From Flavobacteriaceae bacterium (GTDB taxonomy: Bacteria > Bacteroidota > Bacteroidia > Flavobacteriales > Flavobacteriaceae): 7,480 nt of DNA. Position 1 is the first letter of the stretch. Every line of letters begins with the position of its first letter. Below are positions 6,608 to 7,480 of this stretch, piece after piece. Both the position numbers and the translations under genes were made by a program. The notes under the pieces are model-generated. The model was not told the origin of the DNA. It searched no databases and worked only from the letters and a program-made list of their open reading frames with translations. The stretch is from the NCBI GenBank assembly GCA_947458575.1, contig CANHBE010000123.1, positions 1 through 7,480 on the forward strand. Direction: 5' to 3'.

Positions 6608-7339
6608 CTACTTTTTGGATGCATTGTAAATTGTAGCTACTCCAAAGGTTTGTGGTTCAGATTGCACATCTATAAACCCGTTTTTTCTCAAAATATTGTT
6701 GAGTGCTTCGCCAAAAGGGAAAACTGCTGCAGAAGCAGATAAATAACTGTACGCTGCTTTGTCTCTGGAAAAAAGTCTTCCTACGATTGGTAACAAATAT
6801 TTCGTATAGAGAAAATAGCCTTGTTTAAAAGGAAATTTTGTCGGATTTGAAGTTTCCAATATCACAAAAACGCCATGAGGCTTCAATATACGGTATATTT
6901 CAGCAAGTCCTTTGTCTAAATTTTCAAAATTTCTGATGCCAAAAGCGACCGTTATAGCATCAAATGAATTATCCTCAAAAGGCATCGCTTCGGAATCAGC
7001 TACAATCATTTCAATTCTATCGGATAGATTTTTATCCTCTATTTTCTTTTTTCCAATGGCTAACATGCCAGGTGAAATATCTAAACCTATTATTTTTTCA
7101 GCAGAAGTACTAGCCATGAGAAGCGCTAAGTCTCCGGTTCCGGTTGCTATATCAAGTACGGTTTTTGGTTGTTTTTGGGCAACTAATTTTAAAACCTTTT
7201 TACGCCATTTTACATCGATTCCAAAGGAAATCACCCTGTTTAAACCATCGTAATTACCCGAGATGGCATCAAACATTTTGGTTATTTGCTCCTTCTTACT
7301 CAAAGGAGAAGATTTATAGGGTGTTACCGAGTTGGACAT
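6608..7339 (-). CDS. ubiE: Demethylmenaquinone methyltransferase (UbiE/MenG)
   Basis: This class I SAM-dependent methyltransferase adds the C-methyl group to demethylmenaquinone, the last step of menaquinone synthesis; Bacteroidota respire with menaquinone, so a ubiquinone role is not expected. The 243 residues are normal length. The UbiE signature YDGLNRVISFGIDVKWRK (30-47) is followed by SAM motif I VLDIATGTGD (61-70), the acidic residue Asp87 in GLDISPGML that should hold the SAM ribose, Asp115 in VADSEAMPF, then FDAITVAFGIRNF (126-138), YRILKPHG (149-156) and the C-terminal block FGVATIYNASKK. The start at 7339 gives MSNSVTPYKSSPLSKKEQI and fits the family; a -7-like element lies just upstream. 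PorT follows after 7 bp, so the two are almost surely cotranscribed. No Shine-Dalgarno sequence is visible. Confidence 0.96.
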   Translation of the reverse strand: MSNSVTPYKSSPLSKKEQITKMFDAISGNYDGLNRVISFGIDVKWRKKVLKLVAQKQPKTVLDIATGTGDLALLMASTSAEKIIGLDISPGMLAIGKKKIEDKNLSDRIEMIVADSEAMPFEDNSFDAITVAFGIRNFENLDKGLAEIYRILKPHGVFVILETSNPTKFPFKQGYFLYTKYLLPIVGRLFSRDKAAYSYLSASAAVFPFGEALNNILRKNGFIDVQSEPQTFGVATIYNASKK

Positions 7340-7352
7340 CTTAATTTTTGCG

Positions 7353-7360
7353 CAAATATA
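7353..7360 (-). promoter_or_regulatory. Candidate -7 element for ubiE-porT
   Basis: The minus strand reads TATATTTG, a full match to TAnnTTTG, 13 nt before the ubiE ATG, predicting a very short leader of about 8 nt. No TTG is seen at the normal -33 distance; a TTTG lies only 8 nt upstream. The site is in the 94-bp gap before ubiE, where a promoter is expected if the partial frame at 7434-7480 is a separate gene. Confidence 0.4.
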
Positions 7361-7433
7361 GTATAAACCAAAGAATTTGTTATCACCTTTCGGATGGATA
7401 CCGTTAATTTCACTTTAGTCCACTTGACTTTGA

Positions 7434-7480
7434 TTAATTCTTCTTCAGATAAGTTTCAAAAGTAAAATCATATTGGTGCT
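7434..7480 (-). CDS. Possible C-terminal end of a minus-strand gene
   Basis: On the minus strand one frame is open from the right edge to a TAA at 7436-7434 and would encode 14 residues, HQYDFTFETYLKKN. The other two minus-strand frames stop within the first 36 nt. The residue mix is protein-like, but 14 codons are too few for a family call and an open frame this short can arise by chance. If real, the gene lies upstream of ubiE in the same direction. Confidence 0.3.
   Translation of the reverse strand, partial: HQYDFTFETYLKKN

Noticed and set aside
6601..6624. Longer porT reading frame starting at 6624 (adds MHPKSSVL)
   Set aside because: The extension overlaps the ubiE 3' end and puts eight non-hydrophobic residues ahead of a textbook signal peptide that begins MKQLFSLIS at 6600.
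6912..7344. Plus-strand frames of 113 and 66 codons opposite ubiE
   Set aside because: Both are antisense to a well-conserved methyltransferase and show no motif or plausible start context.
7381..7400. Imperfect palindrome TATC...GATA upstream of ubiE as an operator
   Set aside because: Only four contiguous pairs match and the interior symmetry fails; nothing distinguishes it from chance in AT-rich DNA.
1..7480. A novel defence, mobile or biosynthetic system
   Set aside because: Every long frame is accounted for by a known housekeeping or envelope family, and there are no repeat arrays, transposase or integrase genes, RNA genes or compositional islands visible.

Overview
The window looks like chromosomal housekeeping sequence from a member of the Bacteroidota, most likely class Flavobacteriia. 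The reasons are an AT-rich composition, start codons with no visible Shine-Dalgarno sequence, several TAnnTTTG-type (Bacteroidota -7) elements upstream of genes, a lipoprotein Omp85 protein of the TamL type, a PorT-like type IX secretion (T9SS) protein and a menaquinone-type UbiE. I see no tRNA, rRNA, CRISPR array, insertion sequence, phage gene or integration site.

Layout: (1) 2-484 (+) is the C-terminal part of a MacB/FtsX-type ABC transporter permease, cut by the window edge. (2) 508-556 is a strong hairpin with T-tracts on both sides, a shared terminator between that gene and the convergent accD. (3) 568-5124 (-) holds three genes transcribed in the order tamL, fbaA, accD: an outer-membrane assembly lipoprotein, class II fructose-bisphosphate aldolase and the acetyl-CoA carboxylase beta subunit. 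Gaps are 47 and 37 bp. (4) 5125-5161 is a very short divergent gap. (5) 5162-5890 (+) is a SpoU/TrmH-family RNA 2'-O-methyltransferase. (6) 5896-7339 (-) is a ubiE then porT pair separated by 7 bp, converging on the methyltransferase with only 5 bp between stop codons. (7) 7340-7480 holds the likely ubiE promoter and possibly the last 14 codons of another minus-strand gene.

The genes do not form one pathway, but several serve the cell envelope: AccD feeds fatty acid synthesis, TamL helps build the outer membrane, PorT belongs to the T9SS, and UbiE completes the menaquinone used by the respiratory chain. FbaA is central glycolysis/gluconeogenesis.

I found no convincing undescribed system. The points worth a second look are local: an AccD without the zinc-ribbon cysteines, a TTG-started TamL with RAW instead of the usual RG-aromatic loop-6 motif and a long acidic predicted surface loop, a perfect 12-bp tandem repeat inside fbaA, a pair of 11-bp direct repeats 21 bp apart between fbaA and accD, and two unusually tight intergenic junctions.
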